This document shows positions 1-10,563 of a DNA stretch of 64,000 nt, piece after piece. Below the pieces are notes generated by a model. That model did not search any database. It had not been told where the DNA came from and saw only the letters and a program-made list of their open reading frames with translations. The DNA lies in assembly GCA_016719855.1 (NCBI GenBank), contig JADJYH010000077.1, forward strand, positions 1 through 64,000, given 5' to 3'. Source of the DNA: Saprospiraceae bacterium. Its GTDB lineage: Bacteria; Bacteroidota; Bacteroidia; Chitinophagales; Saprospiraceae. Position 1 is the first letter of the stretch, and each line of letters opens with the position of its first letter. The translations under genes and the position numbers were made by a program.

Positions 1-3000
1 GCATTGGCTGCCACACGTCGGATTTCAACGCCACCACTGACCCAGACCACGAGACGAACCAGTTCCCGACGGACTGTCAGGACTGCCACACGGAGAGTGC
101 TTGGGTACCTTCGACGTTTGACCACAACGGGGTTTGGCCGTTCACGGGGGCGCACGTTGCGGTGTCGAATGATTGCGCCGCTTGCCACATCAACGGCAAT
201 TATTCGACCACGCCAAATACCTGCAATGGCTGCCACACGCCCGATTTCAACGGCTCGACGAACCCGAACCACGTGGCGCTGAACATCCCGAACGACTGTG
301 CGATGTGCCACACCACAGCACCCGATTGGATGCCTGCGCAGTTCCCGATTCACGATGATTTTTATCCGTTGAACGGCGCTCACGCAAACATCGCCAACGA
401 TTGCGCAGCCTGTCACAACGGCAACTACAACAACACGCCGAACACTTGCTACGGCTGCCACACGGCAGACTACAACGGCACGACGAACCCCGACCACGAG
501 GCGGCGGGCTTCTCGACGGACTGCACCACTTGCCACACGGAGACGGCTTGGGTGCCCGCCAATTTCGACCACGATGCGCAGTACTTCCCGATTTACAGCG
601 GGGCGCACGACGGCGAATGGAATGCCTGTGTGGACTGCCACAACAACCCGAACAATTTTGCGGAATTCACCTGCACGACCTGCCACGTGAACCCGGAGAC
701 AAACAACCAGCACAACGGCGTCAACGGCTATTCGTACAACAGCAACGCCTGTTTTGCTTGTCACCCGAACGGCGAAGGGGACGGCTTCGACCACAACACG
801 ATTTGGCCATTGACCGGAGGTCACTTGAACGCTGACTGCGTGGATTGCCACGCCAGTGGTTACCAAGGCACTCCGACGAACTGCGATGCTTGCCATACGC
901 CCGACTTCCAAGGCTCGGCGAACCCCGACCATGAAGCGCTGAATTTCCCGACGACCTGTGACGATTGCCACACGACGGCACCGGGCTGGGCACCTGCGAC
1001 TTTTGCCATTCACGACGATTTCTATCCGCTGACGGGGGCGCACGTGCCGGTCGCAACGGACTGTGCTGGCTGCCATAACGGCAACTACAACAACACGCCG
1101 AACACCTGCGCTGGCTGCCACACGCCGGACTACAACGCCAGTGCGAACCCCGACCACGAGGTACTCAACTTGCCATTGGATTGCGATATGTGCCACGCGA
1201 CCGTGCCGGACTGGCAGCCTGCGACGTTCCCGATCCACGATGATTTTTATCCGTTAAATGGCGCTCACGCAAACATCGCCAACGACTGTGCCGCTTGTCA
1301 CAACGGCAACTACAACAACACCCCAAACACCTGCGTGGGCTGTCACTTGGCGGACTACAACGGCACGACGAACCCCGACCACGAAGCGGCGGGCTTCCCG
1401 ACGACCTGCAACGACTGCCACACAGAGACGGCCTGGGTGCCCGCCAATTTTGACCACAACCAGTTCTGGCCGATAACTGGGGCGCATATTCCGATTCAAA
1501 ACGATTGTGCCGCTTGCCACATCGGCGGCAACTACAACAACACGCCGAACAACTGCGTGGGCTGTCCCAGCGGACTACAACGCCAGACGAACCCCGACCA
1601 CGAGGCGGCTCAATTCCCGACGACCTGCGAGGACTGCCACACAGTGACGGCCTGGGTGCCCGCCAATTTTGACCACAACCAGTTCTGGCCGATAACTGGG
1701 GCGCATATTCCGATTCAAAACGATTGCGCTGCTTGCCACATCGGCGGCAACTACAACAACACGCCGAATACCTGCGTCGGCTGTCACTTGGCGGACTACA
1801 ACGGCACGACGAACCCCGACCACGAGGCGGCTCAATTCCCCACGACCTGCGACGACTGCCACACGGTGACGGCTTGGGTGCCCGCCAATTTTGACCACAA
1901 CCAGTTCTGGCCGATAACTGGGGCGCATATTCCGATTCAAAACGATTGCGCCGCTTGCCACATCGGCGGTAACTACAACAACACGCCCAATACCTGCAAT
2001 GGCTGCCACACATCCGACAACAGCAGCACGAACCCGAGCCACCAGACGCTGAACCTGCCGACGAATTGCGAGCTTTGCCATACAACGGCCCCGGACTGGG
2101 AGCCTGCGACTTTCCCGATTCACGACGATTTTTGGGAGTTGAACGGCGCTCACGCAAACATCGCCAACGACTGCGCCGCTTGCCACAACGGCAACTACAA
2201 CAACACACCGAACAACTGCGTCGGCTGTCACTTGGCGGACTACAACGGCACGACGAACCCTGACCACGAGGCGGCTCAGTTTCCCACAACCTGCGAGGAC
2301 TGCCACACGGAGTCGGCTTGGGTGCCATCCAATTTTAACCACAACACGTTCTACCCACTGACGGGGGCGCACGTGCCGATTCAAAACGATTGCGCTGCCT
2401 GCCACATCGGCGGCAACTATTCCAACACGCCGAACACTTGCGAGGGCTGCCATACGCCCGATTACAACACCAGTACCAACCCGAACCACCAGGCGCTGAA
2501 CTTGCCGATGGATTGTGACAATTGCCACACGACTGCCCCAGATTGGCAGCCTGCGACCTTCCCCATCCACAACCAGTTTTATCAGTTAAACGGCGCCCAC
2601 GCAACAATTGCCAACGACTGCGCCGCTTGCCACAATGGCAACTACAACAACACGCCAAACACCTGCTTCGGCTGCCACGCTGCCGACTTCAATGGGACGA
2701 ACAACCCGAACCACGTGACCAACCAGTTCCCCACGACCTGCGAGGACTGCCACTCCGAGTCGGCTTGGGTACCTTCGACGTTTGACCACAACCAATTCTA
2801 CCCGTTCACGGGTGCGCATATTCCGATTCAGAATGATTGTGCCGCCTGCCACAATGGCAACTACAACAACACGCCGAACACCTGCGAGGGCTGCCACCTG
2901 CCGGATTACAACACCAGCAGCAACCCCAACCACTTGTCGCTCAACCTCCCAACAGACTGCGACATGTGCCACACGACCGACCCTGACTGGAACCCGGCAA

Positions 3001-3449
3001 CGTTCCCGATACACAACCAGTTTTGGCCGTTTGTCGGGGCGCACGTGGCCATCCAAAACGACTGTGCCGCTTGCCACAACGGCAACTACAACAACACGCC
3101 GAACACCTGCTACGGCTGCCACGCCTCAGAATACAACGGGGCGAACAACCCGAACCACCAATCGGCTGGATTCCCGACGGACTGCACACTTTGCCACAGT
3201 CAAAATGCCTGGACGCCGTCAACTTTTGACCACGACGACATGTACTTCCCGATTTACAGCGGCAAGCACGAGGGCGAGTGGAACAACTGCGTGGAGTGCC
3301 ATATCGGTGGGAACTACAACAGTTTCAGTTGCATTGACTGCCACGAACATGACGACCCACAAGAGGTTGGTCAAGACCACCAGGGGGTAAATGGCTATCA
3401 GTACAACAGTCCAGCTTGCTATAATTGCCACCCGACTGGGGAGGATTAA
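1..3449 (+). CDS. Giant multihaem c-type cytochrome, N-terminus outside the window
   Basis: The frame is open from the first complete codon at base 3, so signal peptide and start lie upstream; 1148 residues are visible. I count about 45 intact CxxCH haem motifs. They recur in blocks of about 74 residues with three haems each: NDCAACH, then CxGCH, then CxxCH, followed by an aromatic/His linker such as FDHNQFWPITGAH. A terminal-type block (CVDCH, CTTCH, ACFACH, bases about 630-765) recurs at the very end (CVECH, CIDCH, ACYNCH), as if two arrays had been joined. Proteins of the c3/doubled-CxxCH type conduct electrons in the periplasm or at the cell surface; that role here is inferred. No sorting domain is visible at the C-terminus. 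An outer-membrane barrel gene follows 54 bases downstream. One haem motif near base 1561 is broken (CVGCP). Confidence 0.93.
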   Translation, partial: IGCHTSDFNATTDPDHETNQFPTDCQDCHTESAWVPSTFDHNGVWPFTGAHVAVSNDCAACHINGNYSTTPNTCNGCHTPDFNGSTNPNHVALNIPNDCAMCHTTAPDWMPAQFPIHDDFYPLNGAHANIANDCAACHNGNYNNTPNTCYGCHTADYNGTTNPDHEAAGFSTDCTTCHTETAWVPANFDHDAQYFPIYSGAHDGEWNACVDCHNNPNNFAEFTCTTCHVNPETNNQHNGVNGYSYNSNACFACHPNGEGDGFDHNTIWPLTGGHLNADCVDCHASGYQGTPTNCDACHTPDFQGSANPDHEALNFPTTCDDCHTTAPGWAPATFAIHDDFYPLTGAHVPVATDCAGCHNGNYNNTPNTCAGCHTPDYNASANPDHEVLNLPLDCDMCHATVPDWQPATFPIHDDFYPLNGAHANIANDCAACHNGNYNNTPNTCVGCHLADYNGTTNPDHEAAGFPTTCNDCHTETAWVPANFDHNQFWPITGAHIPIQNDCAACHIGGNYNNTPNNCVGCPSGLQRQTNPDHEAAQFPTTCEDCHTVTAWVPANFDHNQFWPITGAHIPIQNDCAACHIGGNYNNTPNTCVGCHLADYNGTTNPDHEAAQFPTTCDDCHTVTAWVPANFDHNQFWPITGAHIPIQNDCAACHIGGNYNNTPNTCNGCHTSDNSSTNPSHQTLNLPTNCELCHTTAPDWEPATFPIHDDFWELNGAHANIANDCAACHNGNYNNTPNNCVGCHLADYNGTTNPDHEAAQFPTTCEDCHTESAWVPSNFNHNTFYPLTGAHVPIQNDCAACHIGGNYSNTPNTCEGCHTPDYNTSTNPNHQALNLPMDCDNCHTTAPDWQPATFPIHNQFYQLNGAHATIANDCAACHNGNYNNTPNTCFGCHAADFNGTNNPNHVTNQFPTTCEDCHSESAWVPSTFDHNQFYPFTGAHIPIQNDCAACHNGNYNNTPNTCEGCHLPDYNTSSNPNHLSLNLPTDCDMCHTTDPDWNPATFPIHNQFWPFVGAHVAIQNDCAACHNGNYNNTPNTCYGCHASEYNGANNPNHQSAGFPTDCTLCHSQNAWTPSTFDHDDMYFPIYSGKHEGEWNNCVECHIGGNYNSFSCIDCHEHDDPQEVGQDHQGVNGYQYNSPACYNCHPTGED
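1431..1949 (+). repeat. Near-identical DNA repeats inside the multihaem gene
   Basis: A stretch of about 75 bases encoding the linker AWVPANFDHNQFWPITGAH and the start of the next haem block occurs almost unchanged from 1431, 1650 and 1872. The period is 222 bases (74 codons), but 219 between the first two copies because three bases are lost around 1561. Such repeats can expand, contract or be misassembled, so haem number may vary between strains or assemblies. Confidence 0.85.
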
Positions 3450-3503
3450 AGTGGAGATTGGGTTATTGAGTTATTGGGATATTTACTGCTAAACCAGATT
3501 TTT

Positions 3504-5135
3504 GTGAAATACAGCTTTGCCATATTGCTCTTATTTGCTTGCTCGCTGTCCATGTTTGGGCAGGTGGAAACGGTGCTTGTCAAGGGTACGGCGTCGTATG
3601 TTTCCTCCCAAAACGTCTATGTGAAATATGCTTCAACGGACGGCATCAGCAAGGGCGACACGCTTTTTTCCCAAAAGGGAAATGTGCTGACGCCTTACTT
3701 GGTGGTGAGGGACAAGTCTACGACCTCTTGCGTTTGCATTTCGTTGTTGACGGAAAAAGTGGCGGTTGGAGCAGAGTTTTACGCACGGGTTCCCAAAAAA
3801 GAAGCGCCCAAAAAGCAAGAAAATGAGAAGAAAGGCGACAAATCAAGGCCGGCACAAGACAGCCTGTTGCCTGCAGTCACTAACCCAGTCGTGGTGACGC
3901 CGGAAACGGAGGAGAAAACTGGAACCAGATTTCAAGCAAAAAATAAAGGGGCGTGTGTCGGCTTCGTCGTACAGCAACTTGGTCGGGGCAGAGGAAACCC
4001 ACCGTATGCGCTACGCCTTCACCTTGCAGGGCAACAACCTCGGCAACTCCCGCTTTTCGACGGACAACTACATCACCTTCCGGCACACGGTGGGCGAGTG
4101 GCAGGCGGTGAAGGACAATTTTAGCGATGCGCTGAAAATCTACTCGCTGGCGGTGCGGTACGATTTGGACAAGAATTCAAGCATCAGCCTTGGCCGAAAA
4201 ATCAATCCCCGTATTTCGAGCATGGGGGTCATTGACGGGCTACAGGTGGAGAAGGGGCTGGGCAATTTCATGGTAGGGGCCATTGCCGGATCAAGGCCGA
4301 ACTACACCGACTATGGTTTTGACCTCAACTTGCTGCAAGCGGGCGCTTACGTGGGCTACAATACCAGCAGGGATTTCAAGCAAAGCCAAAGCACGCTCGC
4401 CTTTATCGAGCAGCACAACGGCAGCAAGACAGACCGGCGCTTCGTGTATTTGCAGCATTCCAACAGCCTGGTGAAAGACTTCAACTTTTTCGGCTCGATG
4501 GAGGTTGATTTGTACGAGAACCTGAACGGACAAGCGAAAAGCACATTGAGCCTCACCAATATGTACTTGTCGCTGCGCTACAAACTGTCGAAACAACTCA
4601 GCCTGACCACCTCCTACGACAACCGCAAAAACATCATTTACTACGAAAGTTACAAGAGCTATATTGACCAGCTTGTTGATGACGAAACGAGGCAGGGCCT
4701 GCGTTTCAACATCAACTATCGCCCGCTAAAGTTTGTGACCTGGGGCGCAAATGCAAGCTGGCGTTTTCAGAAAAGCGACATGAACCTCTCGAAGAACCTG
4801 AACAGCTACCTCAATTTCAGCCGGGTTCCGTGGATAGGTGCGTCTGCCTCCATCACGGCCAACTTCCTGCAAACCAATTATTTGGACAGCAAGATGTTCG
4901 GCATTCGGCTGACCAAGGAAATAATTCCGGCAAACTCAGCAGCGACGCCTATTTCAGGATGGTGGATTACAGCTACAAAAACTACGAATATACCGTGAAG
5001 CAGAAAATCGCTGGCTTGGACGTTTCCGTGAACCTGACCAAGAAGCTGGCCTTCCATGTGTACTACGAGGGTACTTTTGAGAAGGAACGGGATACTTTTC
5101 ACCGGGTGAACATGAAATTGATTCAGCGGTTTTGA
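3504..5135 (+). CDS. Outer-membrane beta-barrel protein, candidate porin partner of the cytochrome (two frameshifts)
   Basis: I choose the GTG at 3504, which gives a signal peptide (VKYSFAILLLFACSLSMFGQ); a TTG at 3474 is the alternative. Residues about 20-110 form a small domain (VLVKGTASYVSSQNVYVKY), followed by a Lys/Glu-rich linker and then alternating beta strands ending in Phe (HRVNMKLIQRF), as in outer-membrane barrels. The coding frame changes near an A6 run at 3938-3943 and again near 4920-4923; joining the pieces gives about 544 residues with the expected strand pattern across both joints (RFQAKIKGRVSASSYSN; NNSGKLSSDAYFRMVDY). Lying directly behind the multihaem cytochrome, it could be the porin of an electron conduit, but no MtrB/PioB signature is seen, so that is inference. 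Confidence 0.72.
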
Positions 5136-5241
5136 GGAGATTCCTATGATGAAAATTTGAACACGGAGGCACAGAGACACGGAGGAACACAGAGCGTGAG
5201 AATTCTTACCTTTGAGCAAATTCACAACAAAAAATTCAGTC

Positions 5242-6026
5242 ATGAAATTCTTTAATATTTTGGCGATTTTTCTCTTCGCCATTGCCATTTTTTCCTGCAA
5301 CTCCGGCCCCGAAGTCATTGAGGCCGAATCCGGTAGCGGCGAGGTTGCCCCGCCGCTTTTCCAAGACCCTGGCGCAGCGCAGGGCATGAACACTGCACCA
5401 GGGCAAACGCAAAACCTGGACGCTGCCGAGCACAAAATCGTGGCCGAGGAAGTGCTTAACACCGACAAATACTCCTACGTCAGGGGACAGGAAAATGGGC
5501 AGGAAGTCTGGATTGCCGTGATGAAACAAGATGTGAAAATCGGCGGCACTTACCTTTTCCGTGGCGGTTTAATGAAGAAAAACTTCGAGAGCAAAGAGTA
5601 CAACCGGATGTTCGAAACGCTGTACCTCGTCTCCGATTTCAGGGCGGAGGGCGCTGCAGCTGGTGGCACCACCAAAGAACAAGCCCACGCCAATGTGGAA
5701 GGGGCAGCACCGTCGAAGCACCCAAAAGCGTAACCCCCGCAGCAGGTGCCATCAAGCTTTCCGATTTGATAGCGAACATTTCAAAGTATGATGGAAAAAC
5801 CGTGAAAGTCACCGGGAAGGTGATGAAGGTGAACCCGATGATTATGGGCCGCAACTGGCTGCACATCCAAGACGGCTCCGGCAAGAACCTCGACCTGACG
5901 GTAACGACCGTAGAGCAGGTGCAACTCGGCGCTACCGTCACGCTGGAAGGGACTATTGCGCTGAACAAGGACTTCGGGGCGGGGTATAAATATGATTACA
6001 TTTTGGAGGGGGCGGTGGTGAAGTGA
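5242..6026 (+). CDS. Lipoprotein with C-terminal OB-fold domain (one frameshift)
   Basis: Starts MKFFNILAIFLFAIAIFSC with a clear lipobox, so it is probably a lipid-anchored envelope protein. The frame opened at 5242 would stop at 5733, but another frame continues without a break (GSTVEAPKSVTPAAGAIKL) through a second domain (KTVKVTGKVMKVNPMIMG ... LHIQDGSG) up to 6026. A missing G in the GGGG run near 5699 explains it, giving about 261 residues. The C-terminal half resembles the small secreted OB-fold domains, often annotated DNA-binding or NrfJ-like, that accompany multihaem cytochromes; I infer an accessory role in the redox cluster. It is followed by an inverted repeat and the convergent ccsBA gene. 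Confidence 0.72.
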
Positions 6027-6099
6027 GTTATGAGTGATTAGTTATGGGTTATTTTTTGGGATGCGGGTAAAATAACTCATAACGCTTAACTCATAACTT
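6025..6099. repeat. Inverted heptad repeat (GAGTTAT family) between convergent genes
   Basis: The left arm holds heptads GAGTTAT, GAGTGAT, TAGTTAT, GGGTTAT (6025-6052); the right arm holds the complements ATAACTC, ATAACGC, TTAACTC, ATAACTT (6072-6099). The arms can pair across a T-rich loop. It overlaps the ends of both flanking genes and may serve as a bidirectional terminator. Same unit family as 43306-43382. Confidence 0.85.
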
Positions 6100-9000
6100 G
6101 GAATACGCTCGATGCCGCCACCAAGCCACCAAACTCAACACCGTCAGCGCAGCCACCGTCCAATAAACCCAAGTTGGAATCGGCACGGGGTCGCCTGCTG
6201 CGTAGGAATGCAAACCTGACAGGTAATAGTTCACCCCAAAATAAGTCATCATCACCGACGCCCAGCCGAAAAGCGAGGCCACATTGAACGCATAGTTGCC
6301 CCGAAAGCCGGGGATGAAGCGCATGTGCAGGATGAACGAATATACCAGAATCGTCACCAACGCCCAAGTTTCCTTGGCGTCCCAGCCCCAGTAGCGGCCC
6401 CAAGATTCGTTCGCCCAAACGCCGCCCAGGTAGGTGCCGATGCTAATCATGAACAGCCCACCGATAAGCGTCATTTCGCTCGTGTAGGTCAATTCCTTGA
6501 CGATGCGATAGACACTCTCCCCGTTCTTTTTGTTGCCAAAAATCATGAAAACCAGGTTCAGCACGCCGATGATGGCACCGAGTGCGAGAAAGCCATAGCT
6601 GCCCGCCTCCAGCGATACGTGAATCATCAGCCAGTAGGATTTCAGGACGGGCACGAGCGGCGTGATTTCCGGGTCAAGCCAGTTCATGCCCGCCACCATG
6701 AGGATGACGGCTGCCAGCACGGTGGTCGCCGCCAAGCCGCCATTGGTTTTTCTTGCGAAAATCAGACCTGCCAGTGTGGTCGTCCAACCGATATAAATCA
6801 TGGACTCATAGCCATTGCTCCAAGGCGCTTGGCCGCTCACATACCACCTCAAGCCCAAGCCCAGCGTATGCATGAAAAAGCCAAATACGAGCAAGCCAAA
6901 AGCAATTTTACCCGCTTTTTTAAAATTCAAATTTGGTTTAAAAACACCAGCAAATAATAACCCTAAAAACACCAGCGATAATAAACTATAAACCATGCTC
7001 AAACGGTTGAAAACATTGAGTTTGTTGAGCAGTAATTCCGCTTTAACCTTCCCTTTGGATGGCAATACATCGCCGCCATATTTTTGCTGATAATTGTTTA
7101 ATTCAACAATCATGCGGTTTGCCATATTCCAGTCATTGCTTTGAATTGAACTTCTTAATACGGGAATATAGGCGGGGTAAAATGCCTCGATGATGGTGCC
7201 CGCAAACGCCGAATTTTGCATCCCATGCGGGTCGTCCGGCACAGCGGCTTGCCAAGTGTGGGTCGTGTCGCCCGGCACGGGGAACACCTTCATGAACCTG
7301 CCAGAAAATACCATGCTGCAGATGTTTACCTTCTCGTCCAATTTCATCAACTCTTTCTCAAATACGCTGCGGTCACGCTGTGGCGTGTTGTAGGCGTCCC
7401 GAACGGCGTCTCGCAGTTTGTACTCGCCGCTTTCGTTAAAAAAATCGCTGTATTTCGCCATGTCGCCCTGCACGCCGAGGATTTTGCGGATTTCCTCGTG
7501 ATGGCCGAGCTTGATGAGCGGCACATTGTACCAGTCCTTCGGGTTGGCGGCCATGCCGAGTATGACCTGCTCCGCCGACTGTCCGTACAGCGTTTCCTTT
7601 TTCGACAATTTGCGCAAAACCTCACTGGCGAAAGTGTTCAGTGGCTTGAACCTGCCCTTGTAGTCCTGCATCAAAATCCGTCCGAAGGCATCGGCGTGCG
7701 ACTTGTCCACTTCCGGCATTTTTGCATTTTCGCAGTTGCCCGGCGTCGAAAACGCCAAGAAAATGCCCACCAGCACGGCGGCCACTACATTTTCAGTCTT
7801 GCTTCTCATGTTTTTCAGATTCTTCGAAATTTGAGCGAAACGGGTGTTTTTACTAAAAAGCGTCCAAATCATGCCCAGCGTCAGCAGCGCATAACCGATG
7901 TACGAAATCCAGGTGCCCGGCGCATCGTAGTTCACGCTGAGGTAAGTGCCCTGTTCATCCTGGTCGAAGGACGACTGGAAAAAACGGTAGCCGTCATAGT
8001 CCAAAATATGGTTCATGTAGATGCGCTGGTTGCGCACGAGGTTGCTGCGGGGGTCTTTCAGCGTCACCTCGCTGGCGTAGGACGAGGCATTGTCAGTGCC
8101 GGGGTAGCGTTCCATGATGAAGTCGTTGAGTTGGATGGCAAATGGCAGCGTCACCCGCCTCGCACCATAAGCTACCGCCACGCTCGATGTGCCGAATTGC
8201 GCCGTCCTTGGCGCACCCTCCACGCCTTGGCTACCAGCGACAAACACCTTTTTTTCCTCGCCGCCGAAGGTGATTTTCAAGTCCAACCCACCCGTGCTGG
8301 TGCTGCTCATTTTCCGGGTGGCGGACGTGACCTCCGCCCGTGCATGTGGACTGAACGCCCCGAACACGAAGCTGTGCATCCCATCGGAGTACATGCTGCG
8401 CAAACGAAGTGGGTGCCAGACGCCCGGCGGCAGCGTGTCCTGCGTTTGCGTCGCCATCACCATTTGGGTAAACGGCGTTCCAGCCATGAAATAGAGGCTG
8501 TCGTTTTGCATTTTTATGTTGAAAGCCTGCGGCAATTCGGCGTTGCTAAAATTGAAATTCGTGCCGTATATATTGGACTTGTCGCCCTGCTGTACCATGT
8601 ATTCCTCCCTGCCACCCATGCCAGCAATAACCACTTTCAGCGTGGGCAGGCCATTGTCGTCGTCCACCATCGTTTCGGTGGGGTTGGGCATGAAGCTCTG
8701 CACTTCGACCTTTAGTTCTTGGTTGCCAATGAGATAGGATTTTTCAAAAGAATTGTCGCCCAGCGAGGCGAACAGCACCGGTTCGTCGAAGGAAAACTTC
8801 TTGCCGCCGTGCATTACTTGAAACTGGAGGTAGGTCTCCGCCGATAAAAACGAGCTGGAGGCGCTGCCTTCCCGGATGCCCATCATGCCTTCTTTTCCCC
8901 AATACCTCGTCACGCCGGCCCCGAAGATGATGATGACCATGGAAGCGTGAAATATCACGAGCGGCCACTTTTTCTGCTGTATCATCCGAAAGCGAAAGAT

Positions 9001-9201
9001 GTTGACAATCAATGTGATACTGAACAAAACCAACAATAACTCGAACCACTTCGACTTGAAAATCACCTTCTGCGCTGCGCTGGTGCCGAAGTCGTTTTCG
9101 ACGAAAGTGGCTACACCGATGGCTACGGCGAAGAGGATGATGTACAGCCCCGCAGCGGAGGTGGAAAAGAGACCGGAAAACAGCTTTTTTAGCAGCTTCA
9201 T
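6091..9201 (-). CDS. ccsBA: Cytochrome c maturation protein, ResB-CcsA fusion
   Basis: 1036 residues. Inner-membrane System II apparatus that exports haem and attaches it to CxxCH motifs of apocytochromes in the periplasm. The N-terminal half is ResB-like: membrane segments around residues 15-100, then a long periplasmic domain to about 430 (MNHILDYDGYRFFQSSF). A second periplasmic stretch precedes the C-terminal CcsA-type half, which has several membrane helices and the tryptophan-rich haem-handling motif WGRYWGWDAKETWAL near residue 934. Fusion of the two halves is usual in Bacteroidota. ATG at 9201 gives MKLLKKLFSG. Its place beside a giant multihaem cytochrome and upstream cytochrome modules fits its function. 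No frameshift seen across 3.1 kb. Confidence 0.96.
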   Translation of the reverse strand: MKLLKKLFSGLFSTSAAGLYIILFAVAIGVATFVENDFGTSAAQKVIFKSKWFELLLVLFSITLIVNIFRFRMIQQKKWPLVIFHASMVIIIFGAGVTRYWGKEGMMGIREGSASSSFLSAETYLQFQVMHGGKKFSFDEPVLFASLGDNSFEKSYLIGNQELKVEVQSFMPNPTETMVDDDNGLPTLKVVIAGMGGREEYMVQQGDKSNIYGTNFNFSNAELPQAFNIKMQNDSLYFMAGTPFTQMVMATQTQDTLPPGVWHPLRLRSMYSDGMHSFVFGAFSPHARAEVTSATRKMSSTSTGGLDLKITFGGEEKKVFVAGSQGVEGAPRTAQFGTSSVAVAYGARRVTLPFAIQLNDFIMERYPGTDNASSYASEVTLKDPRSNLVRNQRIYMNHILDYDGYRFFQSSFDQDEQGTYLSVNYDAPGTWISYIGYALLTLGMIWTLFSKNTRFAQISKNLKNMRSKTENVVAAVLVGIFLAFSTPGNCENAKMPEVDKSHADAFGRILMQDYKGRFKPLNTFASEVLRKLSKKETLYGQSAEQVILGMAANPKDWYNVPLIKLGHHEEIRKILGVQGDMAKYSDFFNESGEYKLRDAVRDAYNTPQRDRSVFEKELMKLDEKVNICSMVFSGRFMKVFPVPGDTTHTWQAAVPDDPHGMQNSAFAGTIIEAFYPAYIPVLRSSIQSNDWNMANRMIVELNNYQQKYGGDVLPSKGKVKAELLLNKLNVFNRLSMVYSLLSLVFLGLLFAGVFKPNLNFKKAGKIAFGLLVFGFFMHTLGLGLRWYVSGQAPWSNGYESMIYIGWTTTLAGLIFARKTNGGLAATTVLAAVILMVAGMNWLDPEITPLVPVLKSYWLMIHVSLEAGSYGFLALGAIIGVLNLVFMIFGNKKNGESVYRIVKELTYTSEMTLIGGLFMISIGTYLGGVWANESWGRYWGWDAKETWALVTILVYSFILHMRFIPGFRGNYAFNVASLFGWASVMMTYFGVNYYLSGLHSYAAGDPVPIPTWVYWTVAALTVLSLVAWWRHRAYSKL

Positions 9202-9372
9202 GTAAAATGAGTATTTGAAAAATAACCCGTAAAATTAACATTATATCCTGATGCTCAACCATCTAAAACCCAAGTTCAACTTGAAAAAATGACCGTTCAG
9301 CATTCTTTTGACGATGGCCTGATAAATCGAACCGAATAAATCGATATCTCAGTAACTCAATACCAAAATTGG

Positions 9373-10546
9373 TCATTCCTCCACCGCCACGCCCGCCCCC
9401 TGCGCCGACACGTAGTACGCCCCCTTCAGCACAATCTTCGCCCCTTCGGGCAATACTTCCCGTTGTCGTTACTGCCACGTAGCCGTCGGTTACTCCGCCT
9501 TTTTGCACTTTGATTTTTTTGAAAAAACTTCCCTTGGCATCTTCCTTTTCAAGGATAAAAATAAAGTCATCCTCGCCTTCCCGCACCACCGCTGCATCCG
9601 GCAGGGCATTGCCTGTGCCGCCACCCGTCGTGGCAATGCTGGCCTCCAAAAATGCCCCGTTCACGAAGTTCGACTGCCCGGCAGCGCCGCTGTCCAGCCG
9701 GGCATGTGCCCGAATTGCCCGCTTCGCCGGGTCGAGCACTTTGTCCAAGCTGTAAATCGTAGCCGGGTAGCTCCTCGTTGGCTCGGCGGGGAAACTCAGG
9801 CTCACCCGCTGCCCATTTTTTACCTTCAAAATATCTTGCTCAAACACCCAGAGGTCGGCGTGGAGTTTGCTCAAATCGGTCACTTCGCAAACGGTCGTGC
9901 CGGGCTGCACCGCCGCGCCCACATTGGAGCGGATGGCCGTCACGATGCCGCTCACCGGGGCCACCAGCGTCAGTTGTGTGCTCAGGTTCGCCGCCGTCAG
10001 TCGCTCCGGGTTGACTTGGTGCTGGCGCAATTTTGCAGCGAGCACGGCAGCGGTCGTCTCTGCAGCCCGCAGGTCGCTTTCCGCTTTTTGGAAGTTCTTG
10101 GTCGCAGTGGCGTCGGCTTCTTTCAGCGACTTGTAGCGGTCGAATTCGTTTTTCAAGAACACCAGTCGGTCCTTGTTTTCCAAAAACTGCTGCTGCAAGT
10201 CCAGCAAGTCCGGCTTTCGAATGACGGCGAGCACCTGCCCCTTGGTCACCGTGGCGTTCAAGCTCATCCGCAGCTCCGCAATGGAACCATCGGAGAACGC
10301 GGTCACCTGCGCCACATGCTCTGGGTGTACGACTAGTTCGGCATTGACCCGCAGCGCTTCAGCGATGTTCTTTTGTTCAAAACTGCCGAAGGCCAACCCC
10401 GCCTGCTTCGCTTGGTCTGGCGTGAGGTGGATGAGGTCGCCGCTGGTGTGGGTGGCTTCCGCTTCAGGTTTTTCGGAGGTGGTGGGTTCGTTTTTGCCGC
10501 AGGAAAAAGCGGCGAAGATGATGAGAAGGAAGAAGGTATTTTTCAT
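9373..10546 (-). CDS. RND efflux periplasmic adaptor, CzcB/CusB type (3' frameshift)
   Basis: Membrane-fusion lipoprotein (lipobox FSC near residue 16) that links an inner-membrane RND pump to an outer-membrane channel for metal export. Visible are the barrel-sandwich halves (ALRVNAELVVHPEHVAQV; LVAPVSGIVTAIRSNVGAAV) around a long helical hairpin (residues about 115-185) and the beta-barrel region. The uninterrupted frame would run to 9263 with a low-complexity Arg/Gly tail, but a one-base shift near 9455 restores a normal family ending (EVLPEGAKIVLKGAYYV) stopping at 9373, about 391 residues; I take that as the true end. It is the last Czc gene, separated from the TolC-type gene by an inserted toxin-antitoxin pair and apparently read from its own promoter. 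Confidence 0.86.
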
Positions 10547-10563
10547 TGTAAAATGTTGATTGT

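Noticed and set aside
1431..1949. CRISPR-like regular repeats
   Set aside because: Repeats are 222 bases apart, coding and with no unique spacers; they are haem blocks.
1165..2570. Long minus-strand open frames (up to 387 codons) opposite the multihaem gene
   Set aside because: They arise from the repetitive codons of the real gene, are Arg/Ser or Val-rich and have no domain features.
7216..8715. 499-codon plus-strand frame opposite ccsBA
   Set aside because: Shadow of a strongly supported gene; composition is Ala/His/Arg-rich with no motif.
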